A DNA stretch of 64,000 nucleotides from Nocardioides islandensis (GCF_015352455.1 NZ_JADKPN010000008.1:124001-188000); one strand, 5' to 3'; positions 1-8,994 are shown, counted from the first letter of the stretch. Made by a program: numbers and translations. Notes: generated by a model from the letters alone, not told the origin.

Positions 1-491
1 TCCTCGGCGGGCTCGCCTCCACCATCGGCGGCAGCACGAAAGCCGGGTACGCAGCCTGGTTCCCGCTGCGCCAGCCCGACGGCCAGATCGCCGTCGGCAC
101 AGATCCCTTCGTGGGCAAGGGTGTCTACAACACGACCGGCGCCGGCCAGACCGTTCACCAGACCGTCCACCGCTCGGCGACGGAGACCTTCAAGATCAGG
201 ATCAGGAACGACGGGTTGTTCGCCGACACGTTCACGGTCAAGGGCACGGGATCGTTCGGCCCCTACAAGGTCAAGTACCTCAGCGGCACGACGAACGTCA
301 CCGCGGCCGTGGTCGCCGGCGTCTTCGCGATGAGCGCGCTCGGGCCCGCTGCATGGCGGACGATCAAGCTCGAGGTGACGGTGTCGCCGAGCGCGACGGT
401 CGGTGACGTGCGGTCGTTCCTGGTCTCCGCGACGTCGTCCGGTGCGGGGACGGCGAAGGACGCCGTGAAGGCCAGGGTCAAGGCCGGCTGA
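1..491 (+). CDS. C-terminal part of a large secreted protein (5' end outside window)
   Basis: The frame is open from position 3 to the TGA at 489-491, so only about 162 C-terminal residues are present. They contain PDGQIAVGTDPFVG, then a Thr/Val/Ser-rich beta-sandwich-like stretch (ETFKIRIRNDGLFADTF, VTVSPSATVGDVRSFLV) resembling Ig-like modules at the ends of exported actinobacterial proteins. There is no catalytic motif. GTG at 111 could start an ORF, but coding continues upstream without interruption, so I treat this as a fragment. Only 3 bp separate its stop from that of the convergent reductase gene. The extracellular location is inferred from composition; the function is unknown. Confidence 0.6.
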   Translation, partial: LGGLASTIGGSTKAGYAAWFPLRQPDGQIAVGTDPFVGKGVYNTTGAGQTVHQTVHRSATETFKIRIRNDGLFADTFTVKGTGSFGPYKVKYLSGTTNVTAAVVAGVFAMSALGPAAWRTIKLEVTVSPSATVGDVRSFLVSATSSGAGTAKDAVKARVKAG

Positions 492-494
492 GCC

Positions 495-1364
495 TCAGCC
501 GTCCAGGCGCGCGAGCTCCTCGTCGGTCAGCTCGAGGTCGGCGGCGGCCGCGGAGTCGGTGATGGACTCTGGCCGCTTGGCGCCGGGGATCGGGATGACG
601 CACGGCGACTGGGCGAGCTCCCAGGCGAGGGTCACCCGCTGCGGGCTGACGCCGCGGGCGGCAGCCACCTCGGCGAACGCGCCGTGCTCGTCGCCGAGCT
701 CCTTCGCCGAGGACAGGCCACCGAGCGGGCTCCAGGGAAGGAAGGCCAGGCCGAGCTCCTCGCAGACGTCGATCTCGGGGCGGCTGCTCCGGAACGCCGG
801 CGAGTACTGGTTCTGCACGCTGACCAGCGCGTCGCCGAGCACCTCCTTGCCGAGGCGGATCTGCTCGGGGTTCGCGTTGGAGAGCCCGACCATCTCGACC
901 TTGCCGGAGTCGTGCACCTCCTTGAGGGTCGCCAGGACGTCGGCGTACCCGACCTTGGGGTCCGGCCGGTGGTGCTGCCACAGCGCGATCCGCTCGACGC
1001 CCAGGCGGCGCAGGCTGGCGTCGACGGCGCTGCGCAGGTGCTCGCCGCTGCTGTCGAGGTCCCACCGGGCGTCGTCCCCGACCCGGACGTGCCCGGCCTT
1101 GGTCGCGAGCAGTACCTGGTCGCGGACGCCGAGCTCGTCGAGGATGCCGGCGATCAGGGACTCGTTGGCCCCCTGGGTCCCGGCGCCTCGCTCGTCTCCC
1201 GGTCCGTACGCGTCCGCAGTGTCCAACAGCGTGACGCCGGCGTCCAGGGCGGCGCGCACGGTGGCCAGGAGCTGGTCGCGCGGCTGCGTGCCGGTCTGGT
1301 CGAAGGTCATCAGGCCGAGGCCGATCGCCCCGACCTGGTGCTTGCCGATCATCCGAGTCTGCAT
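495..1364 (-). CDS. Aldo/keto reductase family oxidoreductase
   Basis: A 289-residue protein of usual family length for a single (beta/alpha)8 NADPH-dependent reductase. It opens with the typical IGLGLMTF strand, then LLDTADAYGPG with the catalytic Asp and Tyr, LLATKAG with the catalytic Lys, and WQHHRPDP at the catalytic His position. The C-terminal VIPIPGAKRPESI segment is the cofactor-phosphate site. It would reduce aldehydes or ketones in the cytoplasm; the substrate is not evident. ATG 1364 is chosen because the minus-strand hexamer TACGGT (1371-1376) ends 6 nt upstream, suggesting a leaderless mRNA. It is divergent from rmuC. Confidence 0.88.
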   Translation of the reverse strand: MQTRMIGKHQVGAIGLGLMTFDQTGTQPRDQLLATVRAALDAGVTLLDTADAYGPGDERGAGTQGANESLIAGILDELGVRDQVLLATKAGHVRVGDDARWDLDSSGEHLRSAVDASLRRLGVERIALWQHHRPDPKVGYADVLATLKEVHDSGKVEMVGLSNANPEQIRLGKEVLGDALVSVQNQYSPAFRSSRPEIDVCEELGLAFLPWSPLGGLSSAKELGDEHGAFAEVAAARGVSPQRVTLAWELAQSPCVIPIPGAKRPESITDSAAAADLELTDEELARLDG

Positions 1365-1428
1365 GCCTCGACCGTAGCCAAGGCCAGGTTCCCAACGGCT
1401 GTCGGTGGTCGACCCCACACTGGTGGGC

Positions 1429-2493
1429 ATGGTGATGGCGATGGTGCTGATGTTGCTCCTGGGAGTGTCCCTGGGAGCGGCGCTCGGGCTGCTCTGGGGC
1501 CGCACGCGACCGGCGTACGTCGGCGCCGTGCTCGACGCCGGGGTCGACCGGGCCGAGCTGATGCAGGGCCTGGACCGCCTCAGCGACCAGGTGCGCGACC
1601 TCGACCACCAGCGCGCGAGCTGGCAGGGCCAGCTGAGCCAGCAGGTGCTGGACATGCGCATGGCCACCGACACCCTGCGCCGCGAGACGCAGACGCTGTC
1701 CACCGCGCTCCGCCGGCCACAGGTGCGCGGACGCTGGGGCGAGATGCACCTCAAGCGTGCCGTCGAGCTCGCGGGCCTGGTCGACCGGTGCGACTTCACC
1801 GAGCAGGCCCACACCCGCACGTCCGACGACGCCGTGCAGCGCCCCGACCTCGTCGTGCACCTCGTGGGCGGGCGGCGGGTGGTCGTGGACGCGAAGGTGC
1901 CGCTGGACGCGTTCCTCGACGCCACGGCATGTGACGACGAGGACGATCGGGAAGCCCACCTCGCACGTCACGCCCGGCAGCTGCGCCAGCACGTGGCCCT
2001 GCTGTCGTCCAAGCGCTACTGGCGCTCGCTGCCCGGGTCACCGGAGTTCGTCGTGCTGTTCGTGCCGGCCGAGTCGTTCCTGTCCGCGGCGTTGTCGGTC
2101 GACCGCGACCTGCTCGAGGACGCCGCCACCCGACAGGTGGTGGTCGCGACACCGACCACGCTCATCGCACTGCTGCGCACGGTCGCGCTCGGGTGGCGCG
2201 AGGAGCGGCTGGCCGACGAGGCCCAGGAGGTCCACCGGCTCGGCCGTGAGCTGCACGAGCGGCTGTCCACGCTGGCCGGGCACGTCGACAACGTGGGCCG
2301 CTCGCTGAACGCCGCGGTCGGCCACTACAACGCCGCGGTCGGGTCGCTGGAGTCGCGGGTGCTGGTGGCCGCGCGGCGGTTCGGCGAGCTCGGGGTGACC
2401 GACGACGACCTCCCCGGACCTCGCCCGGTGGTCGCGCTGGCGCGGCGCGCCGCCCCGGATGCGGGAGAGGAGCCGCCTAGCGTTGCCCTGTGA
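1429..2493 (+). CDS. rmuC: RmuC-family DNA recombination protein
   Basis: A 354-residue protein with one N-terminal membrane anchor (about residues 2-22), a short coiled coil, then the RmuC nuclease-like core: RGRWGEMHLKRAVELAGL, the acidic PDLVVHL and VVVDAKVPLDAF strands, SKRYW, and FVPAESFLSAAL. E. coli RmuC limits inversions at short inverted repeats; a restriction-like fold has been proposed. DAKVPL is the likely active-site strand. ATG 1429 directly precedes the hydrophobic anchor and follows CACACT (1416-1421) by 7 nt. GTG 1405 in the same frame is an alternative adding 8 residues. The last 4 bp overlap the next gene. Confidence 0.85.
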   Translation: MVMAMVLMLLLGVSLGAALGLLWGRTRPAYVGAVLDAGVDRAELMQGLDRLSDQVRDLDHQRASWQGQLSQQVLDMRMATDTLRRETQTLSTALRRPQVRGRWGEMHLKRAVELAGLVDRCDFTEQAHTRTSDDAVQRPDLVVHLVGGRRVVVDAKVPLDAFLDATACDDEDDREAHLARHARQLRQHVALLSSKRYWRSLPGSPEFVVLFVPAESFLSAALSVDRDLLEDAATRQVVVATPTTLIALLRTVALGWREERLADEAQEVHRLGRELHERLSTLAGHVDNVGRSLNAAVGHYNAAVGSLESRVLVAARRFGELGVTDDDLPGPRPVVALARRAAPDAGEEPPSVAL

Positions 2494-2888
2494 GCCACAC
2501 CCGGGCGCTCTGGGACGAAGGCAGCGAGACCGGTCGCGCCGTCGTCGCGCTCGGCGTCGCGGTCGCGCTGAGTGCCGTGGTGGTCAATGTCGCGATGGTC
2601 GGCCGGGTCAGCATGTTCTTCGACCTGTGGTTCGTGCTGATCTGCTTCGGCCTGGCGTTGCTGGTGCGGCCGCGCGACTTCTTCACCGTCGGCGTGCTGC
2701 CGCCGCTGATCATGCTGGGCGCCTTCGCCGTGCTGGCGCTCGGCCGTCCCGAGGCCATCGCCGAGCCGCAGGACGGACTGGTGCAGGCCGTGGTGTCCGG
2801 GCTCGCCCACCACAGCGTCGCGCTGACGATCGGCTACGCGCTGTGCCTGGCCACGCTGCTCGCGCGCCAGCGCGCGGCTCGCGGGTAG
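2490..2888 (+). CDS. DUF6542-type small membrane protein
   Basis: A 132-residue integral membrane protein with about four hydrophobic helices (residues 18-38, 42-60, 68-88, 103-122) and a basic C-terminal tail. It resembles actinobacterial DUF6542 proteins, whose function is unknown. The GTG start overlaps the rmuC stop as GTGA, implying translational coupling, yet TAGCGT (2478-2483) ends 6 nt before it, so an internal promoter inside rmuC may also give a leaderless transcript. A small hairpin (2881-2894) surrounds its TAG stop. No catalytic residues are recognisable. Confidence 0.75.
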   Translation: MSHTRALWDEGSETGRAVVALGVAVALSAVVVNVAMVGRVSMFFDLWFVLICFGLALLVRPRDFFTVGVLPPLIMLGAFAVLALGRPEAIAEPQDGLVQAVVSGLAHHSVALTIGYALCLATLLARQRAARG

Positions 2889-2894
2889 TCCCGC
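2881..2894. terminator. Small hairpin between convergent genes
   Basis: GCGGG and CCCGC pair across TAGT; the loop contains the stop codon of the upstream plus-strand gene. It sits between the convergent DUF6542 and YciO-like genes. The stem is only 5 bp and there is no T-tract, so termination is uncertain. Confidence 0.35.
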
Positions 2895-2909
2895 TCCGGC
2901 CCGGCCCCG

Positions 2910-3536
2910 CTAGGCGACGAAACGCGCGGGGTCGCCCGCGCCGACGCGCAGCACCTCCGGCACACCCTCGGACCAGTCGATGACCGTGGTCGGCTCGGCC
3001 GGCGTCTCGCCCGCCTCGACCACGATGTCGACGAGGTGGTCGAGCTCCTCCTTGATCTCCCACCCCATGGTCCGCGGCTCGTCCTCGCCCGGGAGGATCA
3101 GCGAGCTGGTGAGCAGGGCCTCGCCCAGGGCCTCGAGCAGCGCCTGGTCGAAGACGTGGTCGGGGATCCGCACGCCGACGGTCCGCTTGCGGGGGTGCAG
3201 CAGTCGGCGAGGTACCTCGGGCGTGGCGGGCAGGATGAACGTGTAGGGCCCCGGCGTCGCGGACTTGATCGTGCGGAACGCCGAGTTGTCCACGTGCACC
3301 AGCTGGCCCATCTGCGAGAAGTCGCGGCACATCAGCGTGAAGTGGTGCCGCTCGTCGAGGCCGCGGATGCGCAGGATGCGGTCCCGCCCGTCGCGGTTGC
3401 CGATGCGGCAGCCGAGGGCGTACCCCGAGTCGGTGGGGTAGGCGATCAGGGCGTCCTCGTCGCGCAGGGCCGTGACGACCTGCTCCAGCAGCCGCGGCTG
3501 CGGGTTCTCCGGGTGGACGTCGAGGAAGCGGGCCAC
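2910..3536 (-). CDS. Sua5/YciO/YrdC-family protein (YciO-like)
   Basis: A 208-residue YrdC-fold protein. LIAYPTDSGYALGCRIGN is the family nucleotide/threonine-binding N-terminus, followed by KSATPGPYTFIL and GVRIPDH. TsaC/Sua5 makes threonylcarbamoyl-AMP for tRNA t6A. Proteins with this YciO-like sequence (RTVGVRIPDH, LLTSSLILPGE) form a separate branch whose in vivo role is unsettled, so I do not assign tsaC. The GTG start lies 12 bp downstream of the ispH stop on the same strand, so the two are probably co-transcribed. Confidence 0.8.
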   Translation of the reverse strand: MARFLDVHPENPQPRLLEQVVTALRDEDALIAYPTDSGYALGCRIGNRDGRDRILRIRGLDERHHFTLMCRDFSQMGQLVHVDNSAFRTIKSATPGPYTFILPATPEVPRRLLHPRKRTVGVRIPDHVFDQALLEALGEALLTSSLILPGEDEPRTMGWEIKEELDHLVDIVVEAGETPAEPTTVIDWSEGVPEVLRVGAGDPARFVA

Positions 3537-3548
3537 GTCAGGACCGGC

Positions 3549-4532
3549 TCACGACCGGGCGCGCAGGTCGCGCCGCAGCTCCGGCGGCAGTGCGAAGATC
3601 AGCGACTCCTCCGCGCTGTGCACGGCCTCGGCGTCGGGGTACCCGCGCTCGGCCAGGAAGGTCAGCACGCCCTCGACGAGCGCCTCGGGGACGCTCGCGC
3701 CGGAGGTCACGCTGACCTTCGTCACGCCGTCCAGCCAGGCCTCGTCGATCTCGGAGGCGTCGTCGACGCGGTACGCCGCCTTCGCACCGGCTTCGAGGGC
3801 CACCTCGACCAGGCGCACGGAGTTCGAGGAGTTGCCGGACCCCACCACGATGACCAGGTCGGCGTCGCGGGCGATCTCCTTGATGGCCATCTGGCGGTTC
3901 TGGGTGGCGTAGCAGATGTCGTCGCTGGGCGGGTCGAGCAGCTCGGGGAACCGCTCCCGGATCGCGGCGACCGTCTCCATCGTCTCGTCGACCGAGAGCG
4001 TGGTCTGGGAGAGCCAGGCGACCTTCGAGGGGTCGCGGACGACGATGCCCGGCACGTCCTCGGGGCCCTGCACGAGCTGGATGTGCTCGGGCGCCTCGCC
4101 GGCGGTGCCCTCGACCTCCTCGTGGCCCTCGTGCCCGATGAGCAGGATGTCGTAGTCCTGCCCGGCGAACCGCTTGGCCTCGTGGTGCACCTTCGTCACC
4201 AGCGGGCAGGTCGCGTCGATGGTCTTGAGGTGCCGCTCGGCCGCCTGCGCGTGCACGGAGGGCGCCACGCCGTGGGCGGAGAACACGACGGTCTCCCCCT
4301 CCGGCACCTCGTCGAGCTCCTCGACGAAGATCGCGCCGCGCGCCTCGAGGTCGGAGACGACGTGCTTGTTGTGCACGATCTGCTTGCGCACGTAGACCGG
4401 GGCGCCGTACAGGTCCAGCGCCTTCTCGACGGTGACCACCGCCCGGTCCACGCCGGCGCAGTAGCCGCGAGGAGCCGCCAGCAGCACGCTGCTGTCGGCG
4501 ATGCGGGGAAGGCCCAGGTCGGTGGTGGTCAC
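3549..4532 (-). CDS. ispH: 4-hydroxy-3-methylbut-2-enyl diphosphate reductase
   Basis: IspH (LytB) is the final MEP-pathway enzyme; it reduces HMBPP to IPP and DMAPP with an iron-sulfur cluster. The three cluster cysteines are visible in [23 protein letters not shown] and [11 protein letters not shown]. The substrate motifs [14 protein letters not shown] and [10 protein letters not shown] are intact. The length of 327 aa is normal. GTG 4532 is chosen because TAGACT (minus strand, 4541-4546) ends 8 nt before it; in-frame ATG 4568 lies upstream of that hexamer and is unlikely. IspH supplies precursors for the prenyltransferase at 29.4-30.2 kb. It is divergent from xseA. Confidence 0.96.
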   Translation of the reverse strand: MTTTDLGLPRIADSSVLLAAPRGYCAGVDRAVVTVEKALDLYGAPVYVRKQIVHNKHVVSDLEARGAIFVEELDEVPEGETVVFSAHGVAPSVHAQAAERHLKTIDATCPLVTKVHHEAKRFAGQDYDILLIGHEGHEEVEGTAGEAPEHIQLVQGPEDVPGIVVRDPSKVAWLSQTTLSVDETMETVAAIRERFPELLDPPSDDICYATQNRQMAIKEIARDADLVIVVGSGNSSNSVRLVEVALEAGAKAAYRVDDASEIDEAWLDGVTKVSVTSGASVPEALVEGVLTFLAERGYPDAEAVHSAEESLIFALPPELRRDLRARS

Positions 4533-4605
4533 GATGGTCGAGTCTAGTTGCGCACGGATGACGAGCATGATTCGTCGTCGGCGCAGGTGACTAGGCTTCC
4601 CGACC

Positions 4606-5856
4606 ATGGCGCTGGAGACCTCACCGCAGGCACCCGCGCCCGTCCGGCAGATCGCCCAGGCCGTCGCGGGCTGGATCGACCGGCTCGGCGCGGTGTGGGT
4701 CGAGGGCCAGGTCGCCCAGGTCAACCGGCGCGCGGGGGTGGGCATGGTCTTCCTCACGCTGCGCGACTCCATCGCCGACATCTCGGTCTCGGTCACCTGC
4801 CCGCGGGCGGTCTTCGACTCCCTCGAGGCGCCGCCCGCCGAGGGCGCGAGCATCGTGGTGCACGCCAAGCCCTCGTACTACGCCCCCCGCGGCACCTTCT
4901 CCCTCGAGGCCCGCGAGATCAGGCTGGTCGGCCTCGGAGAGCTCCTCGCCCGCCTCGAGCGACGCCGCCAGCTGCTCGCGGCCGAGGGCCTGTTCGCACC
5001 CGAGCTCAAGCGCCGGCTGCCCTTCCTCCCCCGCTGCGTCGGACTGGTCACGGCTCCCGACTCCGCCGCCGAGCGCGACGTCGTCGAGCACGCCCGGCGC
5101 CGCTGGCCGGCGGTCGCCTTCCGGACGGCGTACGCCGCCATGCAGGGCAGCCGCGCGGCGGCCGAGGTGATCGCGGCGATCGACCGGCTCGACCGTGACG
5201 ACGAGGTCGACGTGATCGTGGTGGCCCGGGGCGGCGGCGCGGTCGAGGACCTGCTGCCGTTCTCCGACGAGGGGCTGATCCGGGCCGTCGCCACCTGCCG
5301 CACCCCGGTGGTGTCCGCCATCGGCCACGAGCCCGACCAGCCGTTGCTCGACCTGGTCGCCGACGTGCGCGCGTCCACCCCGACCGACGCGGGCAAGCTC
5401 GTCGTGCCCGACGTCGCCGAGGAGGTCCGCGGGGTCACGTTCGCGCGCGACCGGCTGCGGACGGCCCTGGCGGCGTACCTCGACCGCGAGGCCACCCTGC
5501 TCACCACCCTCCGCTCCCGGCCGGTGTTGGCGGACCCCGGCTCGCTGCTGACCCTGCGTGCCGACGAGGTCGCCTCCCTCCGCGAGCGCGCGCTGCGCAC
5601 GACCCGTCACCGCCTGGACCGGGCGACCGACGAGATCGCCCACCACCGGGCCCGCGCCCGCGCGCTGTCGCCGCTGGCCACGCTCCAGCGCGGGTACGCC
5701 GTGCTCCAGGACGCCGACGGGCACGTGCTCACCTCCGTGTCGAGCGCGGCGAAGGGCGACGCGGTCGCCGTCCGGGTCGCCGACGGGCGCGTCCATGCGA
5801 AGGTCACCCGGACCGAGACGATCGACAGGCACACGGACAGGGAGCTCGATGGCTGA
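4606..5856 (+). CDS. xseA: Exodeoxyribonuclease VII large subunit
   Basis: The 416-residue catalytic subunit of the ATP-independent nuclease that degrades single-stranded DNA to oligonucleotides. It has an N-terminal OB fold ([20 protein letters not shown], about residues 25-100), a central nuclease domain with [15 protein letters not shown] and [20 protein letters not shown] (about 200-265), and a C-terminal coiled coil that binds XseB. ATG 4606 follows TAGGCT (4592-4597) by 8 nt. It overlaps xseB by 8 bp, consistent with coupled synthesis. Confidence 0.96.
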   Translation: MALETSPQAPAPVRQIAQAVAGWIDRLGAVWVEGQVAQVNRRAGVGMVFLTLRDSIADISVSVTCPRAVFDSLEAPPAEGASIVVHAKPSYYAPRGTFSLEAREIRLVGLGELLARLERRRQLLAAEGLFAPELKRRLPFLPRCVGLVTAPDSAAERDVVEHARRRWPAVAFRTAYAAMQGSRAAAEVIAAIDRLDRDDEVDVIVVARGGGAVEDLLPFSDEGLIRAVATCRTPVVSAIGHEPDQPLLDLVADVRASTPTDAGKLVVPDVAEEVRGVTFARDRLRTALAAYLDREATLLTTLRSRPVLADPGSLLTLRADEVASLRERALRTTRHRLDRATDEIAHHRARARALSPLATLQRGYAVLQDADGHVLTSVSSAAKGDAVAVRVADGRVHAKVTRTETIDRHTDRELDG

Positions 5857-6061
5857 GGAACAGGTCCCCTACGAGCAGGCCCGCGAGGAGCTGATCGAGG
5901 TGGTCCGGCGGCTCGAGCAGGGCGGCACCACCCTCGAGGAGTCCCTGGCGCTCTGGGAGCGCGGCGAGCAGCTGGCGACCATCTGCCAGCAGTGGCTGGA
6001 CGGCGCCCGCGCGCGGCTCGACGCCGCTCGCGGCGAGGTCGACGACGAGGAGACGGTCTAG
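5849..6061 (+). CDS. xseB: Exodeoxyribonuclease VII small subunit
   Basis: A 70-residue two-helix protein with the family pattern [19 protein letters not shown] followed by [14 protein letters not shown]. Several copies bind the XseA C-terminal coiled coil. A GGGAG ribosome-binding site (5841-5845 region) precedes ATG 5849 inside the end of xseA. The stop codon TAG (6059-6061) is the end of the first unit of a 12-bp tandem repeat, which places a second in-frame TAG at 6071-6073. Confidence 0.93.
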   Translation: MAEEQVPYEQAREELIEVVRRLEQGGTTLEESLALWERGEQLATICQQWLDGARARLDAARGEVDDEETV

Positions 6062-6096
6062 GAGACGGTCTAGGAGACTGGACTAGGAGACTGGGG
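6050..6096. repeat. 12-bp tandem repeat carrying stop codons of both convergent genes
   Basis: Units are GAGACGGTCTAG (6050-6061), an identical copy (6062-6073), GAGACTGGACTAG (6074-6086, 13 bp) and a partial unit GAGACTGGGG. Unit 1 contains the xseB stop; unit 2 repeats it in frame. CTAG in unit 3 supplies the stop of the convergent DUF4245 gene on the other strand (6083-6085). Confidence 0.85.
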
Positions 6097-6658
6097 CGTC
6101 GGTGAGCGACTCGACGACGGCCCGCAGGTCGTCGGTCGACGCCGAGCCGAAGACGAGCACCTCGTCGTCGCCGTACGACGCGGCGTACGCGTGGTCGCCG
6201 CCGGCGTCGGACCACTCCTGCCACTGCTGGGCGAGCGGGCTGTCGATGGTGACGGTGTCGCCCTCCACCGGGTCGGCGTCGACGTACTTCTCCAGCATCG
6301 TCTCCAGGCCGGTGTCCTCCTGGCGCACTCCCACGAACCTGCCGTCGTCGGTGAGCATCCCGATCCCCCACGCCGGCCGTTCGCCGGGCTGGTAGGCGAT
6401 GCTCGTCGCGGTCCACCCCTTCGGGAGCGTCGGCGGGTACACCAGGTCGGCACCCGCCTGCTGCGCCGCCTGGACGGCCGCGAGGTAGTCGACCGGCTCC
6501 TGCTCGACCTGGCCGTTGTCGCGGAACACCCCGCGGAACACCACGAACGCCAGCACCAGCGCGATGAGCACGATCATCGAACCGACGCCGCCCGCGACCG
6601 TCCGCTGGTAGCGCGACGCCGGTCGTTCCGGCACGGTCTGCTGGTCGCTCACGCTCAC
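6083..6658 (-). CDS. DUF4245 membrane-anchored protein
   Basis: A 191-residue protein with one N-terminal transmembrane helix (about residues 23-44, GSMIVLIALVLAFVVFRGVF), then an extracytoplasmic domain with YPPTLPKGWTATSI and WGIGMLTDDGRFVGVRQ. This matches the actinobacterial DUF4245 family of unknown function, which commonly neighbours xseB and glpX, as here. GTG 6658 follows a GAGAGG ribosome-binding site; GTG 6652 is an alternative removing two residues. Its stop falls inside the 12-bp repeat shared with xseB. Confidence 0.82.
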   Translation of the reverse strand: MSVSDQQTVPERPASRYQRTVAGGVGSMIVLIALVLAFVVFRGVFRDNGQVEQEPVDYLAAVQAAQQAGADLVYPPTLPKGWTATSIAYQPGERPAWGIGMLTDDGRFVGVRQEDTGLETMLEKYVDADPVEGDTVTIDSPLAQQWQEWSDAGGDHAYAASYGDDEVLVFGSASTDDLRAVVESLTDAPVS

Positions 6659-6703
6659 GATCCTCTCAGGGGCCGGGTCGCCGAGGTCGTCTAGGTTGAG
6701 CCG

Positions 6704-7951
6704 GTGCCGGATCTCGAGGTCGCCGTCCCGGCGGCGGCCCTGCTGGCACTGCTCGTCACGGCCTACCTCCACCCGCGTGGCCGCACCGAGGCCGCCGTCG
6801 GCCTCCTCGCCGCGCTGGCCACGCTCGCCACTGGCGCCTTGGACGTGGACGCCCTCGTCGACGAGCTGCGGCACCTCGGGCCGGTGGTCCTCTTCCTGGT
6901 CACCATCCTCGTCGTCGGCGACGTGTGCGGCCGCGCCGGCGTGTTCGACGCGGCGGCCGGCGGGGTCCGCCGGCTGGGCCGCGACCACCCCGTCCCGCTG
7001 TTCACCGGGGTGTTCCTGCTCGCCGCGCTGGTGACCACCACGCTGTCCCTCGACGCGACCGTCGTGCTGCTGACGCCGGTCGTGCTCGTGGCGGCGGCGG
7101 CCGCCGGCGTCTCCGCGCGGCCGGGAGCCCATGCCTGCCTGCGGATGGCGAACTCGGCCTCCTTGCTGTTCCCGGTCTCGAACCTGACGAACCTCCTGGC
7201 GATGCGGCACGTCGGCCTCACCTTCCTCGGCTTCGCACGCGTGATGGCGCCGGTGCTCGTGGTCGTGCTGGTGGTCGAGTACGCCGCCGCGCGGCTGCTC
7301 TTCCGCCGCGAGCTGCGCGAGGAGGCCGATCCCGAGCACCGCGTCCCGGACCGCCCGCCGGTGCCGGCGCTGCCGGTGGTGACCGTCGGCCTCATGCTGG
7401 CCGGGTTCGCCGTCGGCTCGCCCCTGGGTGTCGAGCCGTTCTGGGTCTCCGGTGTGGCTGCGGCCGTCCTCACCGCCTGGGCCTGGCGGCGCGGGCTGGT
7501 CACCGCGCGGCAGGCGCTGCACGCCGGCCACCCCGCTTTCGCGGTGTTCGTGCTCTGTCTGGGCGTCGTGGTCGCGGCGCTGGCGGTCGGGCCCCTCGGG
7601 GACCTGGTGCGCGACCTGCTGCCGCACGAGACGTCGTACCTCTCACTCCTGGTCGTCGCCCTGCTCGCGACCGTGCTGGCGAACCTGCTCACCAACCTCT
7701 CCGCGACGCTGCTGCTGGTCCCGATGCTGGCGCCGCTCGGCACGGCCGCCGTGCTGGCCGCGCTGCTCGGCCTCAACATCGGGTCGGGCCTCACCTACAC
7801 CGGATCGCTGGCCAACCTGCTGTGGCGACGCACCCTCGTCCGCCACGGGGAGCGGCCCAGCCTGCGGGAGTTCCACCGGGTCTCGCTCGTCGTCACCCCG
7901 GTCACCCTGCTGGCCGCCGTGACGGTGCTCGGCCTGGTGGCTCCTCACTAG
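6704..7951 (+). CDS. ArsB/NhaD/SLC13-type membrane transporter
   Basis: A 415-residue polytopic protein with about 10-12 helices. LSLDATVVLLTPVVL and the C-terminal LLTNLSATLLLVPML are the paired Asn/Asp-containing re-entrant motifs of the ion-transporter superfamily that includes ArsB and SLC13 carriers. MANSASLLFPVSNLTNLL is a further conserved SNLTN element. It could export arsenite or move another anion; there is no arsR or arsC nearby, so I do not call it arsB. GTG 6704 follows TAGGTT (6692-6697) by 6 nt. Its TAG stop is the first half of the glpX -10 hexamer. Confidence 0.78.
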   Translation: MPDLEVAVPAAALLALLVTAYLHPRGRTEAAVGLLAALATLATGALDVDALVDELRHLGPVVLFLVTILVVGDVCGRAGVFDAAAGGVRRLGRDHPVPLFTGVFLLAALVTTTLSLDATVVLLTPVVLVAAAAAGVSARPGAHACLRMANSASLLFPVSNLTNLLAMRHVGLTFLGFARVMAPVLVVVLVVEYAAARLLFRRELREEADPEHRVPDRPPVPALPVVTVGLMLAGFAVGSPLGVEPFWVSGVAAAVLTAWAWRRGLVTARQALHAGHPAFAVFVLCLGVVVAALAVGPLGDLVRDLLPHETSYLSLLVVALLATVLANLLTNLSATLLLVPMLAPLGTAAVLAALLGLNIGSGLTYTGSLANLLWRRTLVRHGERPSLREFHRVSLVVTPVTLLAAVTVLGLVAPH

Positions 7952-7954
7952 GCT
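7949..7954 (+). promoter_or_regulatory. glpX -10 hexamer built on the upstream stop codon
   Basis: TAGGCT begins with the TAG stop codon (7949-7951) of the transporter gene and ends 6 nt before the glpX ATG, so one trinucleotide appears to serve termination of one gene and transcription initiation of the next. Confidence 0.6.
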
Positions 7955-7960
7955 GCGCCC

Positions 7961-8962
7961 ATGAGCAACCCGAACCGACCGGACCGCAACCTCGCCCTCG
8001 AGCTGGTGCGCGTCACCGAGGCGGCGGCCATGGCCGCGGCCCGCTGGGTCGGACGGGGCGACAAGAACGACGCCGACCAGGCGGCCGTGAACGCCATGCG
8101 CTTCATGATCGGCTCGGTCGGCATGCGCGGCACGGTGGTGATCGGCGAGGGCGAGAAGGACAACGCCCCGATGCTCTTCAACGGGGAGGAGGTCGGCGAC
8201 GGCACCGGACCCGAGTGCGACGTGGCGGTCGACCCCGTCGACGGCACCACCCTCACCGCGAAGGGGATGAACAACGCGGTCGCGGTGATGGCCGTGGCCC
8301 CGCGGCACACGATGTTCGACCCGTCGGCCGTGTTCTACATGGAGAAGCTGGTCACCGGCCCCGAGGCTGCCGAGGTCGTCGACATCCGCAAGCCGGTCGC
8401 CGAGAACATCCGCGCGGTCGCCCGGGCCAAGGGCATGCACGAGCACGACGTCACCGTCGTGCTGCTCGACCGGCCGCGGCACCAGGGCCTGGTGGAGGAG
8501 ATTCGGCAGACCGGGGCCCGCATCAAGTACATCCTGGACGGCGACGTGGCGGGCGCCATCTCCGCGGCCCGCCCCGACACCGGCATCGACCTGCTGCTGG
8601 GCATCGGGGGTACGCCGGAGGGGATCATCGCCGCCTGCGCGATGAAGTGCATGGGCGGGGTCATCCAGGGCCGGCTGTGGCCCAAGGACGACGACGAGCG
8701 GCAGAAGGCGCTCGACGCCGGTCACGACCTCGACCCCGACCACATCCTCACCACCGAGCAGCTGGTCACCGGCGAGGACTGCTTCTTCGTGGCCACCGGC
8801 ATCACCGACGGCGAGCTGCTCAAGGGCGTGCACTACCGCCCGAACGGCGCCACGTCGCACTCCCTCGTGATGCGGTCGCGCAGCGGCACGATCCGGACGA
8901 TCTCGGCCGAGCACCGCTTCGAGAAGCTCCGCGAGTTCGCCGACATCGACTACGAGAGGTGA
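7961..8962 (+). CDS. glpX: Class II fructose-1,6-bisphosphatase
   Basis: A 333-residue GlpX, the main gluconeogenic FBPase of actinobacteria, converting fructose 1,6-bisphosphate to fructose 6-phosphate. Metal and phosphate motifs are clear: [41 protein letters not shown] and [23 protein letters not shown] 7961 follows TAGGCT by 6 nt, indicating a leaderless transcript independent of the transporter gene. A hairpin (8969-8994) lies just beyond its stop. Confidence 0.96.
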   Translation: MSNPNRPDRNLALELVRVTEAAAMAAARWVGRGDKNDADQAAVNAMRFMIGSVGMRGTVVIGEGEKDNAPMLFNGEEVGDGTGPECDVAVDPVDGTTLTAKGMNNAVAVMAVAPRHTMFDPSAVFYMEKLVTGPEAAEVVDIRKPVAENIRAVARAKGMHEHDVTVVLLDRPRHQGLVEEIRQTGARIKYILDGDVAGAISAARPDTGIDLLLGIGGTPEGIIAACAMKCMGGVIQGRLWPKDDDERQKALDAGHDLDPDHILTTEQLVTGEDCFFVATGITDGELLKGVHYRPNGATSHSLVMRSRSGTIRTISAEHRFEKLREFADIDYER

Positions 8963-8968
8963 GCGCCG

Positions 8969-8994
8969 CGCGGTCCGAGCTTGCGAGGACCGCG
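8969..8994 (+). terminator. Hairpin downstream of glpX
   Basis: CGCGGTCC (8969-8976) and GGACCGCG (8987-8994) pair perfectly over a 10-nt loop, 6 bp after the glpX stop. It lacks a T-tract. The loop-flanking sequence GGTCCGAGCTTGCGAGGA recurs almost exactly at about 9025-9042. Confidence 0.55.

Noticed and set aside
2910..3536. tsaC/sua5 threonylcarbamoyl-AMP synthase
   Set aside because: The sequence looks like the YciO branch, whose function differs or is unsettled, so no gene symbol was given.
6704..7951. arsB arsenite exporter
   Set aside because: The superfamily is clear, but there is no arsR, arsC or ACR3 context and SLC13/NhaD relatives share the same motifs.
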